Origin: Curvibacter microcysteis
GTDB lineage: Bacteria; Pseudomonadota; Gammaproteobacteria; Burkholderiales; Burkholderiaceae_C
DNA: 64,000 nucleotides
NCBI RefSeq assembly: GCF_028649455.1
Contig: NZ_JAQSIO010000010.1
Location: forward strand, 62,001-126,000
Direction of reading: 5' to 3'
In this document: in pieces, positions 14,293 to 24,394 of the stretch
Layout: the number at the start of each line of letters is the position of its first letter
Numbering within the stretch: the first letter of the stretch is position 1
Made by a program: the position numbers and the translations under genes
The notes under the pieces: generated by a model
The model's input: only the letters and a program-made list of their open reading frames with translations
Database searches by the model: none
Told to the model about the DNA's origin: nothing

Positions 14293-15129
14293 ATGTCCCT
14301 GATCATCTTCTCCCACGCCAACAGCTTCCCTGCGGGCACCTACCGCTTGCTGTTCGAGCAACTGCGCCAGCGCGGCTTCCAGGTGCGCGCCGTGGACCAG
14401 TTCGGCCACGACCCGCGCTACCCGGTCAGCAGCAACTGGCCGCACCTGGTGCAACAGCTGGCCGACTTCGCCAAGACCGAGATCGAACAAGCTGGCGAAC
14501 CCGCCTTCTTGGTGGGCCACTCGCTGGGCGGCTTCCTGAGTGCCATGGCGGCCGCCCAACACCCCAAGTTGGGCGGGCATGGCGTCAAGGGCGTGTTGCT
14601 GCTGGACTCGCCCCTGCTGGGTGGCTGGCGCGCCACCACGGTGGGGGTCATGAAGCAGACCCAGTTGGTGGGCTCGGTCTCACCCGGCAAGATCAGCCTG
14701 CGTCGGCGCAACAGCTGGGCCAGCGCCGAAGAGGCCCTGGCGCATTTCGAGCACAAAAAAGCCTTTGCGCGCTGGGACCCGCAGGTGCTGCGTGACTACA
14801 TCGCCCACGGCACGCACGACGAAGCCGGTCCGCACGGCCCACGCCGGGTACTCAGCTTCACGCGCGAGGTCGAAACCGCCATCTACAACACCTTGCCGCA
14901 CAACCTGGACCGCCTGCTGGCGCGCCACCCGCTCAAGTGCCCGGCGGCATTCATCGGGGGCCGCGCCTCGAAGGAGATGCAACAAGTGGGCATGGCCATG
15001 ACCGAGAAGGTGGTCAAGGGCCGGACCATGATGCTCGACGGCAGCCACCTCTTTCCCATGGAAAAGCCCGTGGCCACGGCGGCCGCCATCGAAGCGGCCC
15101 TGCTCAACCTCGAGACGGCCAAACCCTGA
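14293..15129 (+). CDS. Alpha/beta hydrolase
   Basis: A 278-residue cytoplasmic alpha/beta-hydrolase fold protein. The nucleophile elbow is GHSLGG with Ser77; the oxyanion region SHANSFPAGTY is near the N-terminus, and DGSHLFPM near the C-terminus supplies the probable catalytic His. The acid residue is not certain. It is a single gene between two terminators, so the context gives no substrate. Esterase or lipase-like hydrolase is the most one can say. Confidence 0.88.
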   Translation: MSLIIFSHANSFPAGTYRLLFEQLRQRGFQVRAVDQFGHDPRYPVSSNWPHLVQQLADFAKTEIEQAGEPAFLVGHSLGGFLSAMAAAQHPKLGGHGVKGVLLLDSPLLGGWRATTVGVMKQTQLVGSVSPGKISLRRRNSWASAEEALAHFEHKKAFARWDPQVLRDYIAHGTHDEAGPHGPRRVLSFTREVETAIYNTLPHNLDRLLARHPLKCPAAFIGGRASKEMQQVGMAMTEKVVKGRTMMLDGSHLFPMEKPVATAAAIEAALLNLETAKP

Positions 15130-15150
15130 ACACCGGCCCAGCCAGCCCGA

Positions 15151-15183
15151 AAAAAAACCGCCTCCCCTCAGGGCTGCGGTTTT
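15151..15183. terminator. Bidirectional terminator between the hydrolase gene and uppP
   Basis: AAAACCGC at 15154-15161 pairs with GCGGTTTT at 15176-15183. A-run and T-run flank the stem, so it can serve both converging genes. Confidence 0.85.
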
Positions 15184-15220
15184 CGGTGTGGGGCCCACCC
15201 GGCGGTGAGCCGGGGGCTGA

Positions 15221-16051
15221 TCAGGCCGCCCAGTGCACGACGCCGGTCCAGGCCGTGGCCAGCACCACGATGCCAAAGGCAATGCGGTACCAGGCAAACA
15301 CCACGAAGCTGTGGGTGCTGATGTAGCGCAGCAGCCAGCGCACACAGATCCAGGCGCTGACAAAAGAAAACAGCAGGCCGACCGCGAACAAGGGCAGGTC
15401 CGCCATGGACAGGAGCGCGCGCTCTTTGTAGAGGCTGTAGACCCCGGCGCCGATCAGGGTCGGGATGGCCAGGAAGAATGAAAAATCGGTGGCGGCCTTG
15501 CGACTCAGGCCCAGCAACATGCCCCCAATGATGGTGGCGCCACTGCGGCTGGTGCCGGGCACCATGGCCAGGCACTGCACCAAGCCCACCTTCAGGGCGT
15601 CCAGCGGGGTCATGCTGTCCACGTTCTGGATGTGCGCGTCACTTTGCGGGCGGCGTTCGGCCCACAAGATGACGAAACCACCAAGGATGAAGGTGCTGGC
15701 CACCACTTCAGGCGTGAACAGGTGGGCCTTGATGAATTTGCCAAACAACAGCCCCAGCACCACGGCAGGCAAAAAGCCCACCAGCACATTGAAGGCGAAG
15801 CGGCGTGCGCGCGGATGGGTGGGCAGGGCCACCACGGTGTCGCGGATTTTTTGCCAGTACACCAGCACCACGGCGAAGATGGCCCCGGTCTGGATGGCGA
15901 TGTCAAACACCTTGGCCTTGTCGTCGTCCATGCCCAGCAGCGCACCGGCCAAAATCAGGTGCCCGGTTGACGAAATAGGCAAGAACTCGGTCAAGCCCTC
16001 GACCACACCCATGATGGCCGCTTTGGCCAGCAACTCGATATCCACACGCAC
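15221..16051 (-). CDS. uppP: Undecaprenyl-diphosphatase UppP (BacA)
   Basis: A 276-residue polytopic membrane protein with both signature motifs: [15 protein letters not shown] near the N-terminus and [10 protein letters not shown] in the middle. It dephosphorylates undecaprenyl diphosphate to recycle the lipid carrier for peptidoglycan and other envelope polymers, and overproduction gives bacitracin resistance in other bacteria. The start is a GTG at 16051 with AGGGA close upstream. It lies downstream of the giant repeat gene on the same strand, 98 bp away, but probably has its own promoter. Confidence 0.96.
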   Translation of the reverse strand: MRVDIELLAKAAIMGVVEGLTEFLPISSTGHLILAGALLGMDDDKAKVFDIAIQTGAIFAVVLVYWQKIRDTVVALPTHPRARRFAFNVLVGFLPAVVLGLLFGKFIKAHLFTPEVVASTFILGGFVILWAERRPQSDAHIQNVDSMTPLDALKVGLVQCLAMVPGTSRSGATIIGGMLLGLSRKAATDFSFFLAIPTLIGAGVYSLYKERALLSMADLPLFAVGLLFSFVSAWICVRWLLRYISTHSFVVFAWYRIAFGIVVLATAWTGVVHWAA

Positions 16052-16149
16052 TCCCTAAGAATCAGCGGGGATTATCGCCGCAGTGCAGCATGCGCTGGTG
16101 CGGCGAGCGCCCTCTGGGGCCTTTGAGACGTGTTGGCCAGGTCCACGTT

Positions 16150-19100
16150 TCAACGCAGGCGGGCCCCCTCCCCCTGCAGCTTGCGCGGGCGCCGTTGTGC
16201 CCAGGCCAGCCAAGGCATCAGGCCCACCAAACCCAGCAGGGCCCATTCACCCAGGGTGGGCACGGCGGTCACCCCGTTGTTGACCGCTGCCGGCGCCAGG
16301 TTCACAAAGTTGGCATTCACCTGCCCATTGGCGGGCACTCCGACGGCCACACCGCCCACCGTGGCCTGCACCGGGTAGACCCCGGCCACGGTGGCGCGCA
16401 AGGTCACGCTGCAGGTGCCCGCCCCTGCGCCACTGGTCGCGGTGCTGCAACTGGCCGAGTTCAAAGACGCCCCCGCTCCCGGGTGGCTGAAGCTGAAGAT
16501 CGTGGGGGCATCGGTCTTCAGATTGTCCTGCGCGTCCCGCGCCGTGGCGGTCAGGGTGTAGAAGGCCTGTCCGTCGGCCAGCTTGGGGCCGCTGTCCAGG
16601 CTGAGCGAGGAGCTGGCCGCGCTCACCGGTCCGGGCATGAACTGCGCCGCCACCTGCCCGCCCGCGGGCTGCGCCAGGGGCACGCCGGCCAGGCTGGCCT
16701 GCACCACCGTCCAACCGGCTTGCACCGAACGCAAGGTGATCGAACAGGTGCCTGCCGTCGGGCCGGTGATGGTCGTGGTGCACTGGTTGGCGCTGAGGGT
16801 GGCACCCGGCGCCACCGGGTTGTTGCGCAAGCGGGTCTCGCTGAGCACACGGGTGCTCAAACCCACCCCTTGCAACACAAACTCAAAGGTCTGAGGCTGC
16901 CATTGGTTGAGGTTGCCCATCGCATCCATGGCGGTCGCTGTGATGGTGTAGCTGTCGCTGCCGTTGGCGTAATGCACCCCGCCACTCACATCAAGGGTGA
17001 CCATCGAGCGCGCGGCGGAGGCCCCCTGGGCCACAAACACGCCGCTGACGGGGTTGCTGCCCCCCAGCGGCACGCCCGCCAGGCGGCCCGTGACGGCATG
17101 GCTGCCCGCCACGGTCGCCGTCAAATTGACCGTGCAAGTGCCAGCCCCCGCCCCGGCGGTGGCGGTCACGCATTGGGTGGCACTGAGGGTGACGCCCGAG
17201 CCAGGCACGGTGAATGCAAAAGTGACCGCCGGGCTGACGGCGAGATTGCCTTGTGCATCCAGGGCCGTGACGGTGATGACGTGGCTGTCCACGCCGTTGG
17301 CCATGCGGGGCCCTGCCGTGATGCTGATTTGCGAGGTGGCCGCGCTGGCCAAGCCCGCCACGAACTCCGCCGTGACCGGGTTGCTGCCCCCCACCAACAC
17401 GCCACCGGTGCGCGCCGTGATCGGGTAGCTGCCCGCCACGGTGGCCGTGACCGTGATGCTGCAGGTGCCAAGGGTGCCTGTGCTGCACGTGGTGGCGCTC
17501 AAGGAGGCCCCGGCGCCGGAAAGGGCAAAGCTGAAGTCGGTCGAGGTGGCCGTGTTCAAGTTGCCTTGGGCGTCGTAAGCGCTGGCGCTCAAGGTGTAGG
17601 CATCACTGCCATTGGCGGTCTTGGGCCCGCTGCTCAGGCTGATGCGTGAGCTGGCCGCTGTCGCGGCCCCCGCGACAAACACGCCCGTGACCGGGCTGTT
17701 GGCCACCGGGCTGGCCAGGCCGGTGCCATCCAGGCGCACCTGGACGGGGTACGCAGCGGCACTGGTGGCCACCAGGGTGACGCTGCAGCGCCCCGCATCG
17801 GGCCCGGTGGTGGGGGTGACGCAGCTGGCGGCGCTCAGGCTGGCCGCGCTGGGGGTGTTGACCAACGCAAAAGTGAAGGTCACCGGGTTGAGCGTCACCG
17901 GGTTGCCCTGGGCGTCGTAGGCCACCCCGGTCACGGTGTAGGCATCGGCCCCATTGGCCAGTTTGGGGCCGGTGCTGATCAGGGCCTGGGACTGCGCCGC
18001 CGTGGCCACCCCCGCCTGGAAGGTGGCGGTGACGGGGTTGTTGCCCCCCAGGGAGGTGCCGCCCAAAGTGGCCGACACTTGGTAGCTGCCCGCCACGGTG
18101 GCGGTGATCTGCACCGTGCAGGTCCCCGTGGTGGTGGTGCAGCTGTTGGCACTCAAGGTGGCGCCTGCGGCGGGGGCGCTGAACGCGAAGGTCTGACTCA
18201 CACCGGTGACCAGATTGCCCTGGGCGTCGTAGGCGCTGGCGGTGATGGCAAAGGCGTCTGAGCCATTGGCCGCCCGGGGTCCGCCCGGTGCAATCGACAG
18301 GCGCGAACTGCCCGCCGTCGCGGCACCGGCCACGAACACCGCCGAGGCGGGGTTGCTGCCCCCGATGTTCTGGCCAGCCAGGCTGGCCGTGACGGCATAC
18401 GTGCCGGCCACGGTGGACCGGAGCGTGACGCTGCACACGCCCGCCGTGGTGCTGCAACTGCTGGCACTGAGGGTGGCACCCGCACTGCCCAGGCTGAAGT
18501 TGAAGCTGCTGTTGCCCGTGACCAGGTTGCCCTGGGCGTCCCGGGCGGTGACGGTGAGTGTGTAGACCTCCACACCATTCGCGGTCTTGGGGCCGCTGTC
18601 GATGGCCAGGGTGCTGCTGCCGGCCGCCACCGAGCCAGCCACAAACACTGCGGTGACGGGGTTAGTTCCGCCCACCGGGGTGCCCCCCACGCTGGCGGTG
18701 ATGGCATAACTGCCCGCCACCGTGGCAGTCACCGTGACCGCGCAGGTACCGGCCTGGGCACCTGTGGTCGCCGTGGTGCAACTGCCAGCACTCAGGTTGA
18801 CCCCGGGGCCGCTGAAGGTCACGGTCATGGCCGCGCTGGTGTTGAGGTTGCCGTTGGCGTCCAGTGCCCTCGCGGTCAGTGTGTAGGCGTCGGTCCCATT
18901 GGCGATCTTGGGCCCACTGTTCAGGCTGATGCGCGCGCTGGCCGCGGTGCTGGGTCCTGCCACAAAGCTCCCCGTCAAGGGGTTGGTGCCGCCCAGGGCT
19001 TCGCCCCCCAGGCTGACGCTGACCGCATAGCTGCCCGACACCGTGGCACTGAGCGTGACCGTGCAGGTGGCCGCCGTCGGCCCCGTGGTCGTGGTGCTGC

Positions 19101-22100
19101 AACTGGTGGCGCTGAGGCTGGCCCCGGCCGCCGGCGGGCTGAAGTTGAAGGTGTAGACCCGGCTGCTGTCCAGGTTGCCAAACCCGTCCGTGGCGCTGGC
19201 TGTCAGGGTGTAGGCGTCGCTGCCGTTGGCTTGTTTGGGGCCGGCATCGATGCTCGCCCGGGCTGTGGCGGCAACCGCCTCACCCGCCACAAAGCGGGCA
19301 CTGACCGGGTTGCTGCCGCCCACGGGTGTGCCGCCCAGGCTGGCGCTGATGTTGTAGACCGTGGCCAGGGTGGCGCTCAAGGTGACGGCACAGGTGCCGG
19401 CCTGCGGCCCGCTGGTGGCGGTGCGGCAGGTGGTGGCACTCAAGGTACCGCCCGCTGCGGGCGCACTGAAGCTGAAGTCCAAGGCCGTGCCGGTCTGGAG
19501 GTTTCCCTGGGCGTCCTGGGCCCGCACCGTCAAGGTGTAGCTGGCCACGCCGTTGGCGGTCAAAGGCCCAGGCGGGTCCATGCTGACCCGCGAGCCTCCC
19601 GCCGTGGCGGCGCCCGCGACAAACACCCCGGTGACGGGGTTGGTCCCGCCCAAGGGGGTTCCCCCCAGGCTGGCGGTGATGGGGTAGCTGCCGGCCACCG
19701 TGGCTGTCAAGCTGACCGTGCAGGTGCCCGCCCCTGCCCCGGTGGTGGCCGTCGTGCAGCTGTTGGCACTCAGGCTGGCGCCCGCGCCAGGACTGCTGAA
19801 AGTCACCGTGGTCGCACTCGCGGTGTTGAGGTTGCCATTGGCGTCGGTGGCGCTGGCGGTCAAGGTGTACGCCGACACCCCATCGGCCACCAGGGGCCCC
19901 GCGCTGATCGCCACCCGCGCGCTGGCTGCCGTCGGGTTGCCCGCCACAAACACGCCGGTGACGGGGTTGGCCCCCCCCACGGCGGTGCCGCCCAGGCTGG
20001 CCGTGATGGCGTAGCTGCCCGCCACGGTGGCCGTCAAGGTGACCGAACAAGTCCCCGCACCTGGTCCTGTTGTGGCGGTGCTGCAGGTGCTGGCGCTCAG
20101 GTTCGCCCCGGCCGCTGCCGGGCTGAAACCGAAAGTCGTCGATGGCGCGGTGACCAGATTGCCCTGGGCGTCCAAGGCGCGCACCGTCAAGGTGTAGCTG
20201 TCGCTGCCATTGGCCATGCGCGGGCCAGCGCTGATGTCCACCCGCGAGCTCGCGGCCGTGGGCGGGCCGGCCACAAAAACCGCTTGCGCGGGGTTGCTGC
20301 CCCCGATCAACACGCCGTCGAGGCGGGCACTCACCGAATAGCTGCCGGCCACGGTGGCGCTGAGGCTGACACTGCAACGCCCGGCCTGGGGGCCGGTGGT
20401 GGCGGTGGTGCACGTGCCGGCGCTCAGCGTGGCCCCGTTGCTGGGCTGCAAGGAGTCGAAACTGTACGTGCTGGCCGTGCTGGTATTGAGGTTGCCCTGG
20501 GCGTCATAGGCGGTGACGGTGAGCGTGTAGGCATCGGTTCCGTTGGCCGTCTTGGGCCCGGCGTCAATCGCCAGCCGGGAGGCGGTGGCCACCGGCTGGC
20601 CCGCCACAAAAACGCCGGTCACCGGGTTGGTCCCGCCCACGGCGCTGCCCCCCAGGCTGGCCGTGATGGGGTAACTGCCCGCGGTGGTCGCGCGCAAAGT
20701 GACCGTGCAGGTGCCTGTGGTGGTCGAGCAGGTGTTGGCACTCAGGGTCGCGCCCGCCGCTGGCGCGCTCAAGCTGAAGGTGTTGCTGGCCCCGGTGACC
20801 ACATTGCCATTGGCGTCGTAGGCCGTCAGGGTCAGGGTGTAGGCCGCAACGCCATCGGCCGTCAAAGGGCCATTGCTGATGGCCACGCGCGAGGCCGAAG
20901 CGATGGCTGCGCCCGCCCCAAACACGCCGGTGACCGGGTTGGTGCCCCCCACCGCCGTGCCGCCCAGACTGGCCGTGATGGGATAGCTGCCAGCGGTCGT
21001 CGCCGTCAAGGTGACCGAGCAAGTGCCTGTGGTACTGGTGCACGTGCTCGCGCTGAGCGCAGCGCCAGCACCGGGTGAGCTGAAACTGAAGGTGTTGCTG
21101 GTCCCGCTGGCCACATTGCCATTGGCGTCATAGGCCGTCGCTGTGATGGTGTACGCATCGCTGCCGTTGGCGGCCTTAGGCCCACTGCTGATGCTGACCC
21201 GTGAGGCGGCGGCTGTGGCGGCCCCGGCCACAAAAGTGCCCGTGACGGGATTGGTGCCCCCCACCGCCGTGCTGCCCAGGCTGGCCGTGATGGCGTAGCT
21301 GCCAGCGGTCGTCGCCGTCAGGGTGACAGAGCAAGTGCCTGTGGTGCTGGTGCACGTGCTGGCGCTGAGCGCCGCACCAGCCCCTGGCGCACTGAAGCTG
21401 AAGGTGTTGCTGGCATTGGTGACCAGGTTGCCATTGGTGTCGTAGGCTGTGGCGGTGATGGTGTAAGCATCGCTGCCATTGGCGGCCTTAGGCCCACTGC
21501 TGATGCTGACCCGTGAGGCGGCGGCTGTAGCGGCCCCGGCCACAAAAGCGCCCGTGACGGGATTGGTGCCCCCCACCGCCGTGCCGCCCAGGCTGGCCGT
21601 GATGGCGTAGCTGCCAGCGGTCGTCGCCGTCAGCGTGACCGAGCAAGTGCCTGTGGTGCTGGTGCACGTGCTGGCGCTGAGCGCAGCGCCAGCACCGGGT
21701 GAGCTGAAGCTGAAGGTGTTGCTGGCATTGGTGACGAGGTTGCCGTTGGCGTCATAGGCCGTGGCGGTGATGGTGTACGCATCGCTGCCATTGGCGGTCT
21801 TGGGCCCACTGCTGATGCTGACCCGTGAGGCGGCGGCTGTGGCGACATCCGCGCCAAATGCCCCAGTCACTGGGTTGGTCCCGCCGACAGCGGTACCGCC
21901 CAGGCTGGCCGTGATGGCGTAGCTGCCAGCGGTCGTCGCCGTCAGCGTGACAGAGCAAGTGCCTGTGGTCGTTGTGCAGGTGCTGGCGCTGAGCGCCGCA
22001 CCGGCTCCGGGCGCGCTGAAGCTGAAGGTGTTGCTGGCATTGGTGACCAGGTTGCCGTTGGCGTCATAGGCTGTGGCGGTGATGGTGTACGCATCACTGC

Positions 22101-24273
22101 CATTGGCAGTCTTGGGGCCACTGCTGATGCTGACCCGTGAGGCGGCGGCTGTGGCGACACCCGCGCCAAATACCCCAGTCACCGGGTTGGTGCCCCCCAC
22201 CGCCGTGCCGCCCAGACTGGCCGTGATGGCGTAGCTGCCAGCGGTCGTCGCCGTCAGCGTGACCGAGCAAGTGCCTGTGGTACTGGTGCAGCTGCTGGCG
22301 CTGAGCGCCGCGCCAGCACCGGGCGCACTGAAGCTGAAGGTGTTGCTGGCATTGGTGACCAGGTTGCCATTGGTGTCGTAGGCTGTGGCGGTGATGGTGT
22401 AAGCATCGCTGCCGTTGGCGGTCTTGGGGCCACTGCTGATGCTGACGCGAGAAGCAGCTGCTGTGGCAGCGCCGGCCACAAAGGTGGCGGTACTCGGGCT
22501 GCCCGCGATGGCCGTACCGCCCAGGCTGGCGCTCACGCTGTAGCTGCCCGCCACACTGGAACTCAAGGTGACCGAGCAAGAACCCGCGCTGCCGCCGCTG
22601 GTGGCCGTGCTGCAACTCGTGGCGCTGAGGCTGCCCCCAGAGCTGCTGAAGTTGTAGGTGTAGGACTGGCCGGTGACCACATTGCCAGCGCTGTCCCGGG
22701 CCGTGGCAGTCAAGGTGTAGCTGGCCACCCCAGCCACCAAAGGGCCTGCCGGGGCCAATGTCAGTTGGGACTGCGCGGCCGTGGCCGGCGCGACGGGGCT
22801 CATGGCTGTCGCTACGGCGCAGCCTGCGGTGGGGGCGTTGTTGGCCGTGCAATTGGACGGGGTCTGGGACGCGTTGAGGCCGGTGGCGTCGATGGCGGCC
22901 TTGTTGCTGGCCGACACCCCTGCGGCGCCCGCCAGAGGGGTCACACTGATGCTGAAGGCGGCCGTGCCGGTGCTGGCTGGCACCCCACCTGCGGGCAGGC
23001 TCACGGTGCACGTCAGCAGGAGGCCGGTGCTCGTCTGGCCACTGCTGGCACAGCTGACCCCAGTGGGTGTGACGCTGCCCGTCGCCAGCGGGGCAGCACC
23101 GTCATACTGAAAGTTAGCCGGCAGTTGGTCGTACACGACCAAGCTGGTCGCGCTGGGGTTGGCGCCCGTGTTGCTGAGCGTCAGTGGATAGGCACTGCTG
23201 CTGCCCACCATCAGGCTGACCGGATTGGCTTTGCTCAGCCCCAGGCTGACGCCAGTGCCCACCGATTGGGAGGCCGTTACCGCACATCCCGCAGGGGTAC
23301 CTGTGCTCGTGCAAGCGCTGGGGGTTTGCGCAGCATTGGCTCCTGTGGGGTCGATTTGCGCCTTGTTCACCACGCTGCTCGCCACCCCTGATTGCGGCGT
23401 GACATTGAGCTTGAATTGGGTCGTGCCCGTGCTGGCCGCCAAGCCCGTGGGTAAGTTGACCGTGCAGTTGAGCAACTGCCCACTGGCCACCGTGCCGCTG
23501 ACCACGCTGCAGCTCACAGCGCTGGGCGTCACCGTGCCACCTGCCAGGCCTGCCGCACTGTTGAAGGCCACAAAAGGAGGCAACTGCTCAAACACGTTGA
23601 ACACCGTGCCAGTGGCTGCCGAGCCCGTGTTGCTGACGCTCAAGGTGTAATCGCTGGCCAACCCCACCGTCAGACTTGCCGGGTTGACTTTGCTCAGAGC
23701 CAGCTCAGGACGCGGGGTGACGTCCATCAACGAAATGTCATCGATCAAATGGTACTTGGTGTCGGGATTGCGCTGCGTGTTGTAGGAAATACTGATTCGC
23801 ACCGTATCCATTGGCGCGACAAAACTGGCGAACTGAATAAAGTTCCAAGCCCCGGCAGAAGGGTTTTCAACGATACCGCAATCTTGGTAGTTGACTCCGT
23901 TGGTATCAAACAGGCAAATCGCATTCCCTGTGGAGTCAACGCCATAAAGCCACATGCTCAGCTGATAACGCTGGCCTGGCACCAGGCTGAAAGTTCTGCT
24001 CAGTAAGTTCCCCGACATTTGACTGCCACCCAGTGGCATAGAGAAATCAGGCGAGTGGGATCGGCTGCTGGTAGGGCTGATGATCCCCCCCGTGGGCTGA
24101 CTGTAGTAGGTCCACCCTTGGGTCGTGCCATCATCGAAATCAAAACTACCCAACAAAATACCAGCATGTGCAGAGGCATGCGAAATAAATAAAAAAGAAA
24201 AAATAATAATAACTGCCAATTTATCAAAAATTACTACTGGCCAACCAGCGCGGACGTTAAATTTAAAATTCAA
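16150..24273 (-). CDS. Giant secreted Ig-like (Big_1-type) repeat protein with IPTL-CTERM tail
   Basis: About 2,707 residues from a TTG at 24273 that has GGAGGT ten bases upstream and gives a good signal peptide cut near Ala37 (ISHASAHA). Longer in-frame starts exist at 24372, 24480 and 24561 but would bury that signal peptide. Order: jelly-roll or carbohydrate-binding-like domain (about 38-185, FDFDDGTTQGW), two DUF11-like domains (about 186-490), 20 Ig-like repeats of 103-131 residues (about 495-2655) each with GP, ANG, YTLT and ATVAGSY type positions plus one Cys pair, then VPTLGEWALLGLVGLMPWLA and an Arg-rich end, which is an IPTL-CTERM sorting tail. Predicted role: surface adhesin or matrix protein. 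The first 140 codons are AT-rich compared with the repeats. Confidence 0.88.
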   Translation of the reverse strand: MNFKFNVRAGWPVVIFDKLAVIIIFSFLFISHASAHAGILLGSFDFDDGTTQGWTYYSQPTGGIISPTSSRSHSPDFSMPLGGSQMSGNLLSRTFSLVPGQRYQLSMWLYGVDSTGNAICLFDTNGVNYQDCGIVENPSAGAWNFIQFASFVAPMDTVRISISYNTQRNPDTKYHLIDDISLMDVTPRPELALSKVNPASLTVGLASDYTLSVSNTGSAATGTVFNVFEQLPPFVAFNSAAGLAGGTVTPSAVSCSVVSGTVASGQLLNCTVNLPTGLAASTGTTQFKLNVTPQSGVASSVVNKAQIDPTGANAAQTPSACTSTGTPAGCAVTASQSVGTGVSLGLSKANPVSLMVGSSSAYPLTLSNTGANPSATSLVVYDQLPANFQYDGAAPLATGSVTPTGVSCASSGQTSTGLLLTCTVSLPAGGVPASTGTAAFSISVTPLAGAAGVSASNKAAIDATGLNASQTPSNCTANNAPTAGCAVATAMSPVAPATAAQSQLTLAPAGPLVAGVASYTLTATARDSAGNVVTGQSYTYNFSSSGGSLSATSCSTATSGGSAGSCSVTLSSSVAGSYSVSASLGGTAIAGSPSTATFVAGAATAAASRVSISSGPKTANGSDAYTITATAYDTNGNLVTNASNTFSFSAPGAGAALSASSCTSTTGTCSVTLTATTAGSYAITASLGGTAVGGTNPVTGVFGAGVATAAASRVSISSGPKTANGSDAYTITATAYDANGNLVTNASNTFSFSAPGAGAALSASTCTTTTGTCSVTLTATTAGSYAITASLGGTAVGGTNPVTGAFGADVATAAASRVSISSGPKTANGSDAYTITATAYDANGNLVTNASNTFSFSSPGAGAALSASTCTSTTGTCSVTLTATTAGSYAITASLGGTAVGGTNPVTGAFVAGAATAAASRVSISSGPKAANGSDAYTITATAYDTNGNLVTNASNTFSFSAPGAGAALSASTCTSTTGTCSVTLTATTAGSYAITASLGSTAVGGTNPVTGTFVAGAATAAASRVSISSGPKAANGSDAYTITATAYDANGNVASGTSNTFSFSSPGAGAALSASTCTSTTGTCSVTLTATTAGSYPITASLGGTAVGGTNPVTGVFGAGAAIASASRVAISNGPLTADGVAAYTLTLTAYDANGNVVTGASNTFSLSAPAAGATLSANTCSTTTGTCTVTLRATTAGSYPITASLGGSAVGGTNPVTGVFVAGQPVATASRLAIDAGPKTANGTDAYTLTVTAYDAQGNLNTSTASTYSFDSLQPSNGATLSAGTCTTATTGPQAGRCSVSLSATVAGSYSVSARLDGVLIGGSNPAQAVFVAGPPTAASSRVDISAGPRMANGSDSYTLTVRALDAQGNLVTAPSTTFGFSPAAAGANLSASTCSTATTGPGAGTCSVTLTATVAGSYAITASLGGTAVGGANPVTGVFVAGNPTAASARVAISAGPLVADGVSAYTLTASATDANGNLNTASATTVTFSSPGAGASLSANSCTTATTGAGAGTCTVSLTATVAGSYPITASLGGTPLGGTNPVTGVFVAGAATAGGSRVSMDPPGPLTANGVASYTLTVRAQDAQGNLQTGTALDFSFSAPAAGGTLSATTCRTATSGPQAGTCAVTLSATLATVYNISASLGGTPVGGSNPVSARFVAGEAVAATARASIDAGPKQANGSDAYTLTASATDGFGNLDSSRVYTFNFSPPAAGASLSATSCSTTTTGPTAATCTVTLSATVSGSYAVSVSLGGEALGGTNPLTGSFVAGPSTAASARISLNSGPKIANGTDAYTLTARALDANGNLNTSAAMTVTFSGPGVNLSAGSCTTATTGAQAGTCAVTVTATVAGSYAITASVGGTPVGGTNPVTAVFVAGSVAAGSSTLAIDSGPKTANGVEVYTLTVTARDAQGNLVTGNSSFNFSLGSAGATLSASSCSTTAGVCSVTLRSTVAGTYAVTASLAGQNIGGSNPASAVFVAGAATAGSSRLSIAPGGPRAANGSDAFAITASAYDAQGNLVTGVSQTFAFSAPAAGATLSANSCTTTTGTCTVQITATVAGSYQVSATLGGTSLGGNNPVTATFQAGVATAAQSQALISTGPKLANGADAYTVTGVAYDAQGNPVTLNPVTFTFALVNTPSAASLSAASCVTPTTGPDAGRCSVTLVATSAAAYPVQVRLDGTGLASPVANSPVTGVFVAGAATAASSRISLSSGPKTANGSDAYTLSASAYDAQGNLNTATSTDFSFALSGAGASLSATTCSTGTLGTCSITVTATVAGSYPITARTGGVLVGGSNPVTAEFVAGLASAATSQISITAGPRMANGVDSHVITVTALDAQGNLAVSPAVTFAFTVPGSGVTLSATQCVTATAGAGAGTCTVNLTATVAGSHAVTGRLAGVPLGGSNPVSGVFVAQGASAARSMVTLDVSGGVHYANGSDSYTITATAMDAMGNLNQWQPQTFEFVLQGVGLSTRVLSETRLRNNPVAPGATLSANQCTTTITGPTAGTCSITLRSVQAGWTVVQASLAGVPLAQPAGGQVAAQFMPGPVSAASSSLSLDSGPKLADGQAFYTLTATARDAQDNLKTDAPTIFSFSHPGAGASLNSASCSTATSGAGAGTCSVTLRATVAGVYPVQATVGGVAVGVPANGQVNANFVNLAPAAVNNGVTAVPTLGEWALLGLVGLMPWLAWAQRRPRKLQGEGARLR
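20911..22470 (-). repeat. Five tandem 312-bp near-identical coding repeats
   Basis: Repeats 2 to 6 of the giant protein are each exactly 104 codons, so the DNA has a strict 312-bp period over 1,560 bases. The units differ at only a few residues each, far less than the other 15 repeats. This indicates recent duplication or gene conversion and makes the copy number likely to vary and short-read assemblies to collapse here. Confidence 0.92.
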
Positions 24274-24372
24274 TACTCGTCGTACCTCCGACCTCAATAA
24301 CCGAAAATCTGTACACATGGATAATCCAAAAATTATCAAGACAAATAAATTCCAAACGCACGAAGATTTCAT

Positions 24373-24394
24373 CACAGGGCGCAAGAGCCCTGTG
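24373..24394. other. Perfect inverted repeat upstream of the giant gene start
   Basis: CACAGGGC and GCCCTGTG are 8-base perfect arms around a 6-base loop. On the coding strand the hairpin ends directly at the in-frame ATG 24372 and lies 100 bases upstream of the favoured TTG. There is no T-run, so it is more likely a regulatory hairpin or protein site than a terminator. Confidence 0.5.

Noticed and set aside
16090-21078. Long plus-strand frames (about 519 and 615 codons) opposite the giant gene
   Set aside because: They are antisense shadows of a GC-rich repeat gene; their products are low-complexity and the minus-strand frame has domains, a signal peptide and a sorting tail.
20911-22470. 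Regular repeats as a possible CRISPR array
   Set aside because: The period is 312 bp, the whole unit is repeated, there are no spacers, and the repeats are in frame within one protein.
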